This document shows positions 1-8,103 of a stretch of 53,714 nt of DNA, piece after piece. The position numbers and the translations under genes are program-made. Source of the stretch: Nitrospira sp. (GTDB lineage Bacteria > Nitrospirota > Nitrospiria > Nitrospirales > Nitrospiraceae); assembly GCA_024998625.1 (NCBI GenBank), contig JACOEL010000026.1, forward strand, positions 1-53,714. Direction: 5' to 3'. The stretch's first letter is position 1, and each line of letters starts with the position of its first letter. The notes beneath the pieces were generated by a model that saw only the letters and a list, made by a program, of their open reading frames with translations, was not told where the DNA came from and did not search any database.

Positions 1-55
1 AGGACATTGCCCTTTCAAGGCAGTAACACGGGTTCAAATCCCGTTGGGGACACCA
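1..55 (+). tRNA. tRNA-Glu (anticodon TTC), 3' part, truncated by the window edge
   Basis: The window opens inside a tRNA gene. An anticodon loop CTTTCAA with anticodon TTC at 14-16 sits on a TTGCC/GGCAG stem. A T-arm ACGGG-TTCAAAT-CCCGT follows, then acceptor strand TGGGGAC, discriminator A and an encoded CCA at 53-55. The T-arm and acceptor sequence match the usual bacterial tRNA-Glu. The 5' half lies before the window. The 3' end serves as the integration site of the element that follows. Confidence 0.93.
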
Positions 56-1698
56 TCCACTACGGAGCAGCTTCCCTGAGCAGAATTCAGGGGGGCCAGC
101 GTCTCAGGCAACAGCGGCAGGTAGCTGCCGGTTCCGGTCACACGATATTCCTTCCGATCCCCTTCTCGCACCGCTTCACACCGCAACGGATGTTCCATCA
201 GGGTTCGCAGGAGTCGTCTGGCCGTGGTCACGTGGCGGTCGAGAAGGCTACTGAAGTCCGCAAACCGCGCTTTCATCTCCCGTTTGAGCCGAGCCTCATC
301 TAGAGAGGCTACCTGGCCTGCGGTGGCCAATTGCTCAAGTTCCCGAATCAGATCCTTCTTCCGGGCCTCTTCGGCCCTCAGCTTGGCGAGGAGGGCGTCC
401 ATAGGCTTGCCTTTGGCGATGGCGTCAACGAGATTCCCCTCGTAAGCCTCGATGAGGGACAGTTCTCGCTGGATGTCAGTCTGCCGATTGAGCTTGGCCC
501 CTTCCCCGGCCCGATGCTTCGCCAAGGCCTTCTCGACAGCGACTTTGATCATCTCCTCGGCGACGGCCTCATGCAATGACTTGAGCACGATCTGATCGAG
601 ATACTCCTGCTCGACCAGCAGGGAGTTCTTGCAGATCGAGGAGCCTCTCGTTTTGTAATAGCTACAGCCGTAGAAGCGCCCCTTCCGGCGGTGATAGTCC
701 TGGCCGACGATGGTCATGGGCCCGCCACAATGGGCGCACCGGGCCATGCCAGTCAGGAGATATTTCGAGTCCTGATCTCTGAATGCTGAACGGCCCTTGC
801 CCTTTGACTTGGCCAGGCGGGCTTGGACCGATTCCCAGATGTCCCGCTCAATGATCCGGAGGTCCGGAGCGTCCACCCGGATCCAGTCCTTCTCGTCTCG
901 CTGCCGCCGCTTCTTGGTGCCTCCACGGACGATCTTCTGAAGCTGGCCATAGACGATTTCGCCCTTGTACAGGGGCCGGTGAAGGATCTCGCGCACAGCC
1001 GTCGGAGCCCAGCCTCTGGGACTCAGACGAGGGGCGGGGACGTGTTCCTCGTTGAGGCGTTTGGCGATACGGGTAATGCCCAGGCCGCCGGCGTACATGT
1101 CGAAGATCTGCCGGACGATGGCCGCCTCGGTCTGATTAACGATCCGAAGTACATGAAGCCGGTGCCCTTCAGCAGAGAGAACTTCACGATTGTCGTAGCC
1201 ATAGGTTTTACCGCCCGTCACATGGCCAGCTTTGGCCTTGCGGAGCATGGCATCGGCGGTGCGCTGCTTGGCCCGCTCCCGCTCCATTTCGGAGGCGAAA
1301 TTGGCGAGGGAGAGCATCACCTTGTCCATGGCATTGTCAAGCGTGCGCTCCCGGTCTTCCAGGTAGAAGAACACCCGGACTCCGGCATCCATGATCTGTT
1401 TCAGGGCATAAGAGGTTTCGATCGATTCCCGGCCTAGCCGGGACTCCTCGCTCATGATGAGAACATGGAACAAGGGGCGAGGCTTCAAGGCATTCATCAG
1501 ACGGATGAAGCCCGGACGCTTTACAAACTCGGCGCCGCTGATGCCGTCGTCCACGAAGATCAATTCCTCGGGAACCGTCCAGCCCTTTTTCAGGGCGTAG
1601 GCTTTCGCGTGCTCAATCTGGCGGGCGACGGATTTCTCTTCGTCGCTTACCCCAGTCTGTTCGGTCGATTTGCGGGCGTAGATGGCGGCAGCGATCAT
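34..1698 (-). CDS. Large serine recombinase (integrase/excisionase of the element)
   Basis: 554 aa. The N-terminal resolvase domain has the catalytic serine at residue 11 (YARKSTEQ) and the helix E region (SEMERERAKQRTADA). A Recombinase domain follows (GITRIAKRLNEEHVPAPR). Next is a zinc ribbon (CAHCGGPM ... GCSYYKTRG..CKN), then a coiled-coil stretch around residues 400-465, giving the standard large serine integrase layout. Its ATG overlaps the stop of the upstream 63-aa gene (ATGA). The stop codon at 34-36 lies inside the tRNA-Glu gene, so the last codons come from the attachment site. It should catalyse integration and excision without host factors, with a directionality factor for excision. 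Large serine integrases rarely use tRNA genes, which makes this target notable. Confidence 0.93.
   Translation of the reverse strand: MIAAAIYARKSTEQTGVSDEEKSVARQIEHAKAYALKKGWTVPEELIFVDDGISGAEFVKRPGFIRLMNALKPRPLFHVLIMSEESRLGRESIETSYALKQIMDAGVRVFFYLEDRERTLDNAMDKVMLSLANFASEMERERAKQRTADAMLRKAKAGHVTGGKTYGYDNREVLSAEGHRLHVLRIVNQTEAAIVRQIFDMYAGGLGITRIAKRLNEEHVPAPRLSPRGWAPTAVREILHRPLYKGEIVYGQLQKIVRGGTKKRRQRDEKDWIRVDAPDLRIIERDIWESVQARLAKSKGKGRSAFRDQDSKYLLTGMARCAHCGGPMTIVGQDYHRRKGRFYGCSYYKTRGSSICKNSLLVEQEYLDQIVLKSLHEAVAEEMIKVAVEKALAKHRAGEGAKLNRQTDIQRELSLIEAYEGNLVDAIAKGKPMDALLAKLRAEEARKKDLIRELEQLATAGQVASLDEARLKREMKARFADFSSLLDRHVTTARRLLRTLMEHPLRCEAVREGDRKEYRVTGTGSYLPLLPETLAPLNSAQGSCSVVDGVPNGI
40..55 (+). 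repeat. Left attachment-site core (direct repeat copy 1)
   Basis: The 16 bases CCCGTTGGGGACACCA form the end of the tRNA-Glu gene and recur perfectly in direct orientation at 27213-27228. The match stops on both sides (T versus C on the left at 39/27212, T versus C on the right at 56/27229). This is the expected signature of site-specific integration at a tRNA 3' end, with the intact tRNA kept on the recombinase side. The repeat also encodes part of the recombinase C-terminus on the minus strand. Confidence 0.88.
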
Positions 1699-1886
1699 CC
1701 TTCACCTTGGTATGCCGTGGCAGCAGTATTATCTGCTCTCAATGAAGTGTCAATGGGCCGGAATGTGCCAAGTTTCGGGAACTGGTTTAGGTCCTCTAGG
1801 ACCAGATCGGCGAGAATGTCCGTGAGGCGGTCGAATACCTCAGGTGGGCATTTGATGCTGTCTGTACGAGCATTCCGACGTTTCAT
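1695..1886 (-). CDS. Small hypothetical protein, coupled to the recombinase gene
   Basis: 63 aa from ATG at 1886, starting MKRRNARTDSIKCPPEVF. The frame is open further upstream, but that part overlaps the DnaC-like gene; starting at 1886 leaves 10 bases after that gene's stop. The protein is charged and helical (VFDRLTDILADLVLEDLN), without a recognisable domain. Its TGA overlaps the recombinase ATG by four bases, so the two are likely translated together. Position and size would fit a recombination accessory or directionality factor, but nothing in the sequence proves that. Confidence 0.6.
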   Translation of the reverse strand: MKRRNARTDSIKCPPEVFDRLTDILADLVLEDLNQFPKLGTFRPIDTSLRADNTAATAYQGEG

Positions 1887-1896
1887 GCTAACGTTC

Positions 1897-2694
1897 TCAG
1901 AGTGGTACGCGGATTCCTCGCTGGGAAGGCCAAGTGAACGCCAATGCATGGCCGCCGTCACGGAAACGGTCCATAACTCGTTCTCCAAGTACTTCAACGC
2001 ATTCCGTAATTGTGAGATTTGCTATCAGAACAGTCGGATGAAGTGCGTTGTAGCGACTATTAACGATTTCTGTGAGGATCGTCTTTTCGGTCGGGCTGCC
2101 AAATTGCACTCCGATTTCATCAACGACTAGTAAGGGTAGGACGCTCAAGCGTTGATAAACGAGCGATTCAGATTCAATAGCATCGGGGTTCCAAGTGGCC
2201 TTAACTCGACGCAGAAGATTCATCACTGTGTAGAAATGGGCAGATCTGGCACCGTGTTGATTGAGCCAGTAATTGACCAGCGCGGCTCCGAGCAGCGTTT
2301 TGGCTGTTCCAATGCCTCCGAGGAAGAGCAACCCGGGACTCGATCGCCATTCGCCGTCAATGAAGCTCCGAAGCTGCTTCGCGACTTGTTTTTGAGCTGG
2401 TGTTTCTTCATGAAAATCATCAAGGGAAGCGTGCAGGTATCGCTCCGGTACTCCAGCCTGTCGTCTCAACTGTACCCGCGTGCTGAAGTCTTTAAGATTG
2501 TTGTCAGGGGGTTGCCCAGTGCTGTGTGCTTCAAGGCAAGCAGGACATTGTCCCTTCACGGAGATGGTTTTCCCAACGATAGTGACGGTTTGCATCGCTA
2601 CGTCTAAACCATGCAATTCACAATGCTGACTAGAAGCTGCCAGCTGCATAGTCTTTGTCAGCAAACCCGGAACGACGCTGCCAACTTGTTCCAT
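1897..2694 (-). CDS. DnaC/IstB-like ATPase, putative helicase loader
   Basis: 265 aa. The start at 2694 is chosen for the AAGGAGA ribosome-binding site just upstream. The frame stays open to 2850, but the extra N-terminal part is low-complexity and overlaps the preceding gene. Residues 25-53 hold a possible zinc site (CELH ... CPAC). The P-loop is GGIGTAKT (126-133) and Walker B is LLVVDEIG, typical of AAA+ DnaC-family loaders. The C-terminus keeps an arginine-finger-like RVMDRFRDGG. It overlaps the upstream initiator-like gene by 65 bases, suggesting coupled translation. Likely role: loading the host replicative helicase at an element origin. IstB-type transposition helpers share the fold, but no IstA partner is present. 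Confidence 0.82.
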   Translation of the reverse strand: MEQVGSVVPGLLTKTMQLAASSQHCELHGLDVAMQTVTIVGKTISVKGQCPACLEAHSTGQPPDNNLKDFSTRVQLRRQAGVPERYLHASLDDFHEETPAQKQVAKQLRSFIDGEWRSSPGLLFLGGIGTAKTLLGAALVNYWLNQHGARSAHFYTVMNLLRRVKATWNPDAIESESLVYQRLSVLPLLVVDEIGVQFGSPTEKTILTEIVNSRYNALHPTVLIANLTITECVEVLGERVMDRFRDGGHALAFTWPSQRGIRVPL

Positions 2695-3262
2695 TGGGCT
2701 TCTCCTTTGGCTTGTGCTGTTGAGCGACCGGTGGAACCGAATCTTTGTTCGGTTCCTGTTCAGGCTCCTTCTCCTGGATCTCGCATGGTTTCGGCTTGGC
2801 ATCTGGGGTGGCATCGCTGAAAGCATTCCAGATGCCATCGCCCATGGCATCTCTGAAGCTTTTCGACCTAGCTTGGAGGTAGCGTCGACACCGCTGGATT
2901 AGGTGTCGTTTCTGTTGGCACTCAGGCAGAAGGTCTAGTGCTGCGACCCAAGCCTTGATGACTGAGTTCGGGCCTTCCGGTTCGTTGTAGCGGAGAAAGT
3001 TTGGGATGCCGATCCAAGAGGCAGTGTCGCAAGCCTCCACGATTCCCAGATCCATACATTCTTTTGCCGCGGCGGTGAATCGCTTTGCTCCCCATCCCAA
3101 TTCAGCCGCGAGTCCGGGAAGGGTCCCGCGCATTGCACCCAAACTGGTCATGTGGGGATGAGTCAGGAAAAAAAGAAATGCGAGTTTGCCGTCGTCGGAT
3201 AATGCTCGAAACTTTTCGTCGTTCCAGATTCGGGGGTCAATTTTCCTATATCGTGCTGCCAC
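2630..3262 (-). CDS. Phage/plasmid replication-initiator-like protein (DnaD/phage-O type)
   Basis: 210 aa from a GTG preceded by GAGGTGAGG. The N-terminal ~110 residues look like a winged-helix initiator (RYRKIDPRIWNDEKFRALS, then FLFFLTHPHMTSLGAMRG), a pattern common at the start of phage replication proteins and DnaT/DnaD-like proteins. The C-terminal ~80 residues are charged and proline-rich (KEPEQEPNKD, KPKEKPNG), probably a flexible tether. It lies directly upstream of, and overlaps, the DnaC-like loader gene, the usual initiator-loader pairing. This suggests the excised element can replicate. The family call rests on N-terminal style and gene order, not on catalytic residues. Confidence 0.68.
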   Translation of the reverse strand: MAARYRKIDPRIWNDEKFRALSDDGKLAFLFFLTHPHMTSLGAMRGTLPGLAAELGWGAKRFTAAAKECMDLGIVEACDTASWIGIPNFLRYNEPEGPNSVIKAWVAALDLLPECQQKRHLIQRCRRYLQARSKSFRDAMGDGIWNAFSDATPDAKPKPCEIQEKEPEQEPNKDSVPPVAQQHKPKEKPNGTSWQRRSGFADKDYAAGSF

Positions 3263-3346
3263 TTAGATCCTCACCTCTTAAGGTCGCGTTGCTGTGCAGG
3301 CGACTTCCATTTATTCACGTGATCGTCTCGCCCTTTGTCGCGATCG

Positions 3347-3412
3347 CAATAAAAAAGCCAGGGCAGTCATGGCAGAGAGCCCGCGTGCTCCCTGCGACAT
3401 GACCGCCCTGGC
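3347..3412 (-). terminator. Long hairpin with T-run on the minus strand
   Basis: Arms 3357-3371 and 3398-3412 pair over 15 bases with one mismatch. A second inner helix (3372-3380 with 3387-3395) extends the stem, giving a ~56-nt hairpin. Read on the minus strand the stem is followed at once by TTTTTTATTG. It sits downstream of the 3484-4285 gene pair and upstream of the replication genes, so it could end the former transcript. It is longer than a usual terminator, so an antisense-RNA or origin-associated structure remains possible. Confidence 0.7.
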
Positions 3413-3483
3413 TTCACTTACTGTGCCCCTGGCCTACTTTGTGGCCGATTCGGCTACTTCGCTAACTCAGGTCGATCTGTTTT

Positions 3484-3660
3484 CTAAACTAATGTAACGC
3501 CGCCTCGTGGCGTAACCTTAATGATGTATTCTTTTCCGCTGGCTCTTGCATTATTGATGGGAATCACTTGAATGACTCTTGGTACGGCAAAGTCAATTTC
3601 AATCCGTTGAACGTCACAACTAATTCGGATGGTCTTAACGTTCGATGCCGGCTGGTCCAT
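3484..3660 (-). CDS. Small hypothetical protein (58 aa)
   Basis: A short reading frame: ATG at 3658-3660, TAG at 3484-3486, with an AAAGGAG ribosome-binding site upstream. The product begins MDQPASNVKTIRISCDVQ and ends KVTPRGGVTLV. It is beta-rich with hydrophobic/charged alternation (RIEIDFAVPRVIQVIPI) and no known domain. It follows the zinc-finger gene by 10 bases, so the two form an operon that ends at the strong hairpin near 3380. Coding potential is supported by the ribosome-binding site and operon spacing; function is unknown. Confidence 0.6.
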   Translation of the reverse strand: MDQPASNVKTIRISCDVQRIEIDFAVPRVIQVIPINNARASGKEYIIKVTPRGGVTLV

Positions 3661-3670
3661 GATCGCTCCT

Positions 3671-4285
3671 TTAGTTCTGGCCCATTTGTTTTCGTGAAGG
3701 ACGGGTCGTAATTACCTTTTCGTTGTCATGGTCCGCTTTGACATCTTTTGAGTCTTTCTTCGCCCGGTACTCACGCTTCATTTGGCGATTCCTGCAACGC
3801 GCAGAGCACCAACGCTGTTCGTGTTGGCGAGGTTCAAAGAGCCGTCGGCATGCGGAGCAAAAAAGCGGGCGAATGTATGGCAACCCAGAACGCTCTTTCA
3901 TGATTCTTGAGACAACTTGCTTGTAAGCGTCAGTCAAAGGTTCATTCGGATTATTCTTCATGCAATTAATCAGGAAGGATGACAGCGGGAGTGAGATGTC
4001 TGATTGTGGAAGTAGTTCCTCGTGGCTTAACTCGCGACCAATCCAAATGCGCGCCTTCGCCCAGTCTTTTTCCGTCAAGGTGTCGTCAAGCCACTTGTTG
4101 ACGAACTCCTTAAATGACTCCCAGTGATTGTCCAGTGCGTCCATCATCTTTGGGAGAATCTTGCGAATCGTGTTGGCTGATCGAGTCAGAAATCCAGCCC
4201 GTTCATAGGCAATCATGTAAAGCTCGTCATTATTTTTTGCATTGTAGAGGCAGAGCCACCACTCATCATTCCGCGTCGCGGTCAT
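3671..4285 (-). CDS. Hypothetical protein with C-terminal CGNR-like zinc finger
   Basis: 204 aa. The N-terminal two thirds are helical and unrecognised (WWLCLYNAKNNDELYMIAYE). Near the C-terminus the pattern FCSACRRLFEPRQHEQRWCSA continues into RCRNRQMKREYRAKK, giving Cys-x2-Cys ... Cys-x3-Cys followed by a basic helix. This resembles the CGNR zinc-finger module in bacterial DNA-binding proteins. Transcription diverges from the 4498 gene across a 212-base region with an inverted repeat. A regulatory or DNA-binding role for the element is plausible but inferred. Confidence 0.6.
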   Translation of the reverse strand: MTATRNDEWWLCLYNAKNNDELYMIAYERAGFLTRSANTIRKILPKMMDALDNHWESFKEFVNKWLDDTLTEKDWAKARIWIGRELSHEELLPQSDISLPLSSFLINCMKNNPNEPLTDAYKQVVSRIMKERSGLPYIRPLFCSACRRLFEPRQHEQRWCSARCRNRQMKREYRAKKDSKDVKADHDNEKVITTRPSRKQMGQN

Positions 4286-4363
4286 TTACACCCCTCCTTG
4301 GTCATATCGAATTCGGCGTTCCCGACTGTGTCGAAGATATGTGTATCAGGCTGTCCGCAATGT

Positions 4364-4385
4364 TGTCAATGCAATAGTATTGACA
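4364..4385. promoter_or_regulatory. Divergent promoter/operator with back-to-back TTGACA boxes
   Basis: TGTCAAT (4364-4370) and ATTGACA (4379-4385) form a perfect 7-bp inverted repeat with an 8-base loop. Each arm contains a consensus -35 hexamer TTGACA facing outwards: one toward the minus-strand gene starting at 4285, one toward the plus-strand gene starting at 4498. The -10 candidates are weak (CAATAT at 18 bp on plus; GATACA at 16 bp on minus). The symmetry suggests one regulator could act on both genes. Inference from sequence only. Confidence 0.45.
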
Positions 4386-4497
4386 GTCTGTAATGATGCA
4401 TGGCAATATATGCCCACGGTGGAGGCTCCGGCAAGATTTAGTTCGGTATCAAGCTGCGATGGGGTGCAGTTCTGCTGACTTTTCTGGAAGGGCATAC

Positions 4498-5001
4498 ATG
4501 GCGAGTGATTGCGCAATTGAGGCTGCAACGGTCTGGATTGAAATCGAATCAACAGTGAAGCGCTTGTCCCGTACTTGGCTGGCGAAGGCTGGCTATTACA
4601 CGAATGCGGATGAGTGCAGTGATGTGATCGGGGAAGTCCGAGTTAGGTTCCTCGCTTCGTTCAAACCTGATAAATCGCGCAATCTTCCATCAACGCTAGC
4701 GTACGCGCGCAGGTGCTGCCTGTCCGCAGCTCGAAGCTTGTCCCCCCCAAACGACTTGGCTACGTATGCCGTGCGTGGATTCGCTGAGATGTCGAATGTT
4801 GCTTGTGAAATAGGGAAAGACGAGGGATGCGCCAACGCGCCAGCCTTAGCGGATCTTTCACCAAAGTTGAGCAAGCGAATCAGTTGGTTCGCCGCTCATC
4901 CAGCGCAAGTGTCTCCGCAGGTGAGGTTAAAGCTCCGCAGGGAAATCAGTGTGGATATCGACACGTTCGAACGGAATCGTATTAAGAGAGTAGAAGACTG
5001 A
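4498..5001 (+). CDS. Hypothetical protein, possible sigma-70 region-2-like
   Basis: 167 aa from ATG 4498 with GAAGG six bases upstream; the frame is open to 4393 without a good ribosome-binding site. Residues ~15-85 (AGYYTNADECSDVIGEV, then RVRFLASFKPDK and TLAYARRC) follow the spacing of sigma region 2, where an acidic 'D-x-x-x-E' helix is followed by an aromatic/basic helix. No clear region 4 helix-turn-helix is seen, so it may be a partial sigma-like regulator or unrelated. It is followed 25 bases later by the 110-aa gene, probably in the same transcript. Confidence 0.45.
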   Translation: MASDCAIEAATVWIEIESTVKRLSRTWLAKAGYYTNADECSDVIGEVRVRFLASFKPDKSRNLPSTLAYARRCCLSAARSLSPPNDLATYAVRGFAEMSNVACEIGKDEGCANAPALADLSPKLSKRISWFAAHPAQVSPQVRLKLRREISVDIDTFERNRIKRVED

Positions 5002-5026
5002 CCTTAACAAACGAGAGGAGTTGGCC

Positions 5027-5359
5027 ATGGATCTCATGACTCGGTTTCAGTGCTATCTTATCCGCCGTCAAATGGGCCACACCATGAAAGAGGTGCGGTC
5101 TGCTCGCAAACGGGTAGAGAAGATGGCGATAAAAATGCAAGGTCTGATGAGTTCCTACGGAACAACGCCAGAGGACAAGAAATTCGCAGAGATACTGGTC
5201 GAGAACTGCAATCGCTTGGCCGACGTTGTTCACAGTCTCAAGCCGTATTCTTGTCCGAATCTTATGCAAGTACTCGATGACATCCAGGAAATGTCGCAGG
5301 TTGAGCGGGCCTTAATGGCCAGACAGGGAATCCGGCCAGAAGATCTAGCGGCTAAATGA
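5027..5359 (+). CDS. Hypothetical helical protein (110 aa)
   Basis: Start ATG 5027 is chosen for the GAGAGGAG site six bases upstream; a TTG six bases earlier is in frame but lies too close to that site. The product (MDLMTRFQCYLIRRQMGHTM...) is almost wholly alpha-helical and charged, without membrane segments or known motifs. It is the second gene of a short plus-strand operon and converges with the relaxase gene, overlapping its 3' end by 15 bases. No function can be assigned. Confidence 0.55.
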   Translation: MDLMTRFQCYLIRRQMGHTMKEVRSARKRVEKMAIKMQGLMSSYGTTPEDKKFAEILVENCNRLADVVHSLKPYSCPNLMQVLDDIQEMSQVERALMARQGIRPEDLAAK

Positions 5360-8038
5360 AATAACTGGAAGGGCGTGATCCTTGGTGGGGCCAGGATGAC
5401 GCCCGGAATCATCACGCTGTGCGTCAGCATGACGTTCTGCGTTACCTTTTCGCTCGACAGCCGCGAGAGCGGAAGTCTGCTCGTGTGAAATCTGTACCAG
5501 TGCCTTCATGGCACGTTTGTCATCTGTGACGATCGTAAGTTCTCCGCTTGAGCGAGAAATGGCAACATACCAGTTCTGCTCTCCGCCGAGAGACTTCTCG
5601 CGGGTCGAATCGATGTGCACGAGCACTGATTGAGCTGTTTTCCCCTGGGACGACCACGTTGTGGCCGCATAGCCGTGGTCCCAATGTTGGTGTGCGCGGT
5701 CACTTAGGTTCAGCGCCTGGCGTTCGCCGTGCTGTGCCTGGACGACCACTTTCGAGCCGGTTGGGTCTGCAGAGATGACTCGTGCTATCTCTCCATTACG
5801 CCGATCCGCCTCTGAATTGTTTCTGGTCCACCGGATGATGTCTCCGGCCTGAACCGCTCTCGTCTCTTCCCGATAAACCTCGACGCCTTTGGATTTTGGC
5901 GTCCAAACTTCTCGTATTCCAGTGGCAGTTTCCAGGATCAATGAGGTCTGGTTTCTGTCTACACCGACGACGCGTGAATACGTATCATTGCTCTTGAGAA
6001 TATCTCCGACCGAATATGAGTCTACCTGCCGCTTTTGGGCTACGGTGAGGTCTTTGGACGTGAGGACCGTGGCTTTTAATTCCGGACCGGTCAGCGATCC
6101 ATCTTCCTTGAGTCCTTCCCGAATTCGCGTATTCAGCTCTGCCCGGTCAGCCCTCGTGCCCGTGATTACGAGAGTACTCTCTCGTGCAGCGGTTGGCTGA
6201 TTGAGAAATTCCTGAGCAACGTGCTGAAGCCGTTCTGCACGGTTGCCAAATTCAATAATGCGCCCCGTGCTATCCAGCCGATCTACCGCTTCGGCGATTT
6301 TGCCCTGAGTCGTCTCCTCCACCGCTTGCTTGATGATCGGATCTTTCTGTCTCAAGATCTCGTCCATCCGGACAGAGGCGATTCCATGATTGTGCAAGAG
6401 GGTGAAGCCGTTTCCGGCCTCGATGCTGCCAAGTTGCTGACGATCCCCAATGAAGATCGCACGATTGCCCTCGGCCTCTATCCGGCTCACCAGTCCGTGC
6501 AATTGCTTCGAGCTCAGCATGCTGCTTTCGTCAATAACATACACAGTCTTGCTTCCTTGTTCCTGGTCTGAACTGCCAGAGAGAAACCGTGCGACGGTTT
6601 CACTCTGAATGTGGGCCTCTTGCTCTAACACCCTTGCGGCGGCCGATGTCGGGGCCAAGCCGCGAAGTCCGTAGCCCTGAGACTCCGCGATGAGTCGGAC
6701 CTCTCCGACGACGGTTGTTTTGCCTGTACCGGCTTTGCCCTCAACCGCCGTAAAGCGGTCCCCCGTCGAGAGGATCAAGCCGGCTGCGGCCTCTTGTCCT
6801 TTCGTGAGCTGACGGGTGAAGGCAAGAGCAGATAATTCTTCCCTGGCCATAATCGGCTCAACCTGCTGTTTCCCCTGTTTCATAATTTCGACCGCTTCGC
6901 GCTCAAGGCGCAGGGCCGTTGTGGTGGTGTAATGATCCCGTCCAAGCTCGTCTCGGAGCGCGATCAGTTCGCCGGATTTCACTTGGTTGGCAATCTCTCG
7001 CGAGACAGAAGCGTAGGTAACATTGCCGACACCGTGTCCGAGGGCGTGGCGCACTAAATCATGGTGACCAAACACCGTCTGGCGCTCGCTCACATGATCA
7101 ACGGCCCAGTGAACCGATCCCTGACTCGTGGAAGGCTGGTGCTCTTCAAGCGGTTGGTTCTGGCGCGCCTGCTCGGTGATCTCCGTTAAGTTGAGTTCCA
7201 CAGACTGCGCGCGTGTCTTCCAGTCTTGCTGAAGCTCCGTCCGATCCACGTGCTGCTTGGCTTCTCGGGTTTGGAGCGCGACACGTTCTGCCGTTTGGGC
7301 ATCGTCCTTCCCGCGTGCTGCAAGCTCTTGCGCAATGTCCTGACGGCGTTGAGAAAAGTGTTCGAGTTGTTCGGGAGTGAATCCTTTCAGTTCCCATCGT
7401 CCGTCCGCATGCGTTCGTTCAATCTCATATCCCAGACGCTGAACCTCATTGGCGAGTTCAGCCCGATAAATGGCTCCTGCCGTCATCTTCAGGCGATAGA
7501 ACTCCTGATTGTCCAACGCGCGCCATTCCCCATCGTCTCGTTGTGTCGCGTTGATGACCACTGCATGGGTATGGAGCTGCGGATCTTGCGCCCGGCTGGT
7601 CTCATGTTGAAATTGTGCGACCACCAGATTCCCGGTCCGCTCAATGGTCGTCACCCCATCTTGCGTGATTCGTGCTTGACTCGCTTCGTTCTCAACATAG
7701 TTCATGGCCTTGCCGACGGCCTTGTCATGCGCCTCTGCAAGGCGTTCGTCATTCCCGACCAGTGCTGCAATCGAGACCGATTTTGGAGCGCTGTAGGTCA
7801 GGTCGAGTCCTCCGCGCCTCGTTCCATCACTGCGTGATTGGATCTCATTCCCGTCAGGCATGTGTCCTTCAAGAAGGGCGCGAAAGGTTTCTGTCTCAAC
7901 CTCTCGACCTTCGAGGCCCAGGGCTTCCGACCCGCGCCCTGTCCATACCCCAAGCACTTGGCCTTCTCCGTAATAGAGCTCGTCCTTTTGGTAGTAGTTT
8001 GTTGCCTGAGCGGGGGTCACGTTGCTGATACTCAGCAT
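5345..8038 (-). CDS. MobF-family conjugative relaxase/helicase (TrwC/TraI-like)
   Basis: 897 aa, close to R388 TrwC. The N-terminal relaxase domain carries paired tyrosines at 15-16 and 22-23 and the metal-binding histidine triad H145, H156 and H158 (DPQLHTHAVV), the HUH nuclease hallmark. The C-terminal half is a superfamily 1 helicase with P-loop VEGKAGTGKTTVV and Walker B VIDESSM. The enzyme nicks oriT, stays covalently attached to the 5' end and unwinds the strand for transfer. It is the last gene of a run ordered RHH protein, coupling protein, relaxase, like trwA-trwB-trwC of R388. No T4SS pore genes are nearby. Confidence 0.94.
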   Translation of the reverse strand: MLSISNVTPAQATNYYQKDELYYGEGQVLGVWTGRGSEALGLEGREVETETFRALLEGHMPDGNEIQSRSDGTRRGGLDLTYSAPKSVSIAALVGNDERLAEAHDKAVGKAMNYVENEASQARITQDGVTTIERTGNLVVAQFQHETSRAQDPQLHTHAVVINATQRDDGEWRALDNQEFYRLKMTAGAIYRAELANEVQRLGYEIERTHADGRWELKGFTPEQLEHFSQRRQDIAQELAARGKDDAQTAERVALQTREAKQHVDRTELQQDWKTRAQSVELNLTEITEQARQNQPLEEHQPSTSQGSVHWAVDHVSERQTVFGHHDLVRHALGHGVGNVTYASVSREIANQVKSGELIALRDELGRDHYTTTTALRLEREAVEIMKQGKQQVEPIMAREELSALAFTRQLTKGQEAAAGLILSTGDRFTAVEGKAGTGKTTVVGEVRLIAESQGYGLRGLAPTSAAARVLEQEAHIQSETVARFLSGSSDQEQGSKTVYVIDESSMLSSKQLHGLVSRIEAEGNRAIFIGDRQQLGSIEAGNGFTLLHNHGIASVRMDEILRQKDPIIKQAVEETTQGKIAEAVDRLDSTGRIIEFGNRAERLQHVAQEFLNQPTAARESTLVITGTRADRAELNTRIREGLKEDGSLTGPELKATVLTSKDLTVAQKRQVDSYSVGDILKSNDTYSRVVGVDRNQTSLILETATGIREVWTPKSKGVEVYREETRAVQAGDIIRWTRNNSEADRRNGEIARVISADPTGSKVVVQAQHGERQALNLSDRAHQHWDHGYAATTWSSQGKTAQSVLVHIDSTREKSLGGEQNWYVAISRSSGELTIVTDDKRAMKALVQISHEQTSALAAVERKGNAERHADAQRDDSGRHPGPTKDHALPVISFSR

Positions 8039-8103
8039 GTCCTATGGTCCTTTCTCCTGAGCGATCCGTTTCAGTTCAAGCGAGGGAATGGCTCGGGCGA
8101 CAC

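Noticed and set aside
823-1437. 204-codon open frame antisense to the recombinase
   Set aside because: It overlaps the well-supported recombinase domain and has no ribosome-binding site or protein-family features.
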